Part shown: one piece after another, positions 6,572 through 7,077 of the stretch
How positions within the stretch are numbered: position 1 is the stretch's first letter
Layout of the letters: each line of letters opens with the position of its first letter
DNA from: Rubrivivax sp.
Lineage (GTDB): Bacteria; Pseudomonadota; Gammaproteobacteria; Burkholderiales; Burkholderiaceae_C
DNA: 7,077 bases
Direction: 5' to 3'
NCBI GenBank assembly: GCA_027484885.1
Contig: JAIXSD010000356.1
Span: 1-7,077 of the forward strand
Made by a program: the position numbers and the translations under genes
The notes under the pieces: model-generated
Seen by the model: the letters and a program-made list of their open reading frames with translations, nothing else
Databases searched by the model: none
Told to the model about the DNA's origin: nothing

Positions 6572-7077
6572 ATGAAGAACCAAGTCCAACTGATCACCTA
6601 CGTCGACCGCCTCGGCGGCCGCCTCGACGGCCAGGACCTGCAGCGCCTGCGCCGCCTGCTGGGCCCGGGCGGCGCACTCGGCGAGGTCTTCGGCAGCGTG
6701 CACCTGCTGCCCTTTTTTCATGCCATCGACGGCGCCGATGCCGGCTTCGACCCGATCGATCACACCCAGGTCGATCCGCGACTGGGGAGCTGGAGCGACA
6801 TCAAGGACCTGACGGCCACCCTCGACGTCATGGGCGATGTGATCGTCAACCACATGTCGAGCAGCTCGCCGCAGTTTCTGGACTACTCGACGCACGGCGA
6901 CGCCTCACCCTATGCCGGCCTGTTCCTGACTCTGGATGCGGTCTTTCCGCAAGGCGCCACCGAGGCGGATCTGCTGGCCGTCTACCGGCCGCGCCCGGGT
7001 CTGCCGGTGCAGATGGCCACGCTGAAGAACGGCCAGAAAAAGCTGCTCTGGACCACCTTCACCGCCGCCCAGATCGA
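6572..7077 (+). CDS. Sucrose phosphorylase (GH13 family), N-terminal third, truncated by window edge
   Basis: A frame from ATG 6572 runs 168 codons without a stop to the right edge; the family is about 490-500 residues long. The N-terminus MKNQVQLITYVDRLGG is close to that of Bifidobacterium sucrose phosphorylase. It is followed by VHLLPFF (43-49), GADAGFDPIDH (54-64), a RLGSW segment (70-74), GH13 conserved region I (DVIVNHMS, 89-96) and YRPRPGLP. Asp56 and His94 correspond to the residues that hold the glucosyl unit in subsite -1. The catalytic Asp, Glu and third Asp lie beyond the window. The enzyme splits sucrose with phosphate into alpha-glucose-1-phosphate and fructose, saving one ATP relative to hydrolysis. 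It follows the transporter by 18 bases, has no clear ribosome site, and sits just after a stem-loop. The RLGSW/PIDH sequences favour sucrose phosphorylase over amylosucrase; a related glucosylglycerate-type phosphorylase is a remote alternative. Confidence 0.9.
   Translation, partial: MKNQVQLITYVDRLGGRLDGQDLQRLRRLLGPGGALGEVFGSVHLLPFFHAIDGADAGFDPIDHTQVDPRLGSWSDIKDLTATLDVMGDVIVNHMSSSSPQFLDYSTHGDASPYAGLFLTLDAVFPQGATEADLLAVYRPRPGLPVQMATLKNGQKKLLWTTFTAAQI

Noticed and set aside
5102..6895. A 597-codon minus-strand open frame opposite the transporter and phosphorylase
   Set aside because: It is low-complexity (His/Gln/Ala/Gly-rich) and spans two confident plus-strand genes and their junction. It has no ribosome site and no recognisable motif.

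Overview
The window is high-GC, densely coding DNA. From its base composition, its LacI/TonB-dependent sugar locus and the 'GGCACAAT' -10-like box close to the regulator's start, it looks like a Gram-negative proteobacterium. Burkholderiales (Rubrivivax/Roseateles-like) is my best guess and Xanthomonadales the main alternative; this is inference, as there is no rRNA or other marker.

Layout: (1) Positions 1-213, minus strand, hold the N-terminal part of a GT4-type glycosyltransferase that runs off the left edge. (2) Positions 214-530 are a divergent intergenic region with an AT-rich stretch containing a 10-bp-phased direct repeat. (3) Positions 531-1652, plus strand, encode a LacI-family repressor. 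(4) Positions 1653-1873 are a control region with a perfect 16-bp palindrome (1718-1733) that covers the -35 box of a plausible promoter, plus a second partial copy 68 bp upstream. (5) A tight four-gene plus-strand operon follows: TonB-dependent receptor (1874-4183), PfkB fructokinase (4197-5213), MFS/GPH sucrose-type transporter (5210-6553, overlapping the previous stop by 4 bp) and the first third of a sucrose phosphorylase (6572 to the right edge).

The genes read as a complete sucrose route. The receptor would move sucrose across the outer membrane using TonB energy. The MFS carrier would take it across the inner membrane. Sucrose phosphorylase would split it with phosphate into glucose-1-phosphate and fructose, and the kinase would phosphorylate the fructose. 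The LacI protein probably represses the operon until the sugar or a derivative is present. The arrangement resembles the sux locus of Xanthomonas (suxR, suxA, suxC, suxB), but with sucrose phosphorylase where Xanthomonas has amylosucrase.

I see no mobile element, CRISPR array, tRNA or rRNA. The system is a recognisable variant of a known type rather than a wholly new one. The most notable details are the operator/promoter architecture, a 9-bp hairpin across the transporter stop codon, and a lone pair of adjacent cysteines in the receptor.
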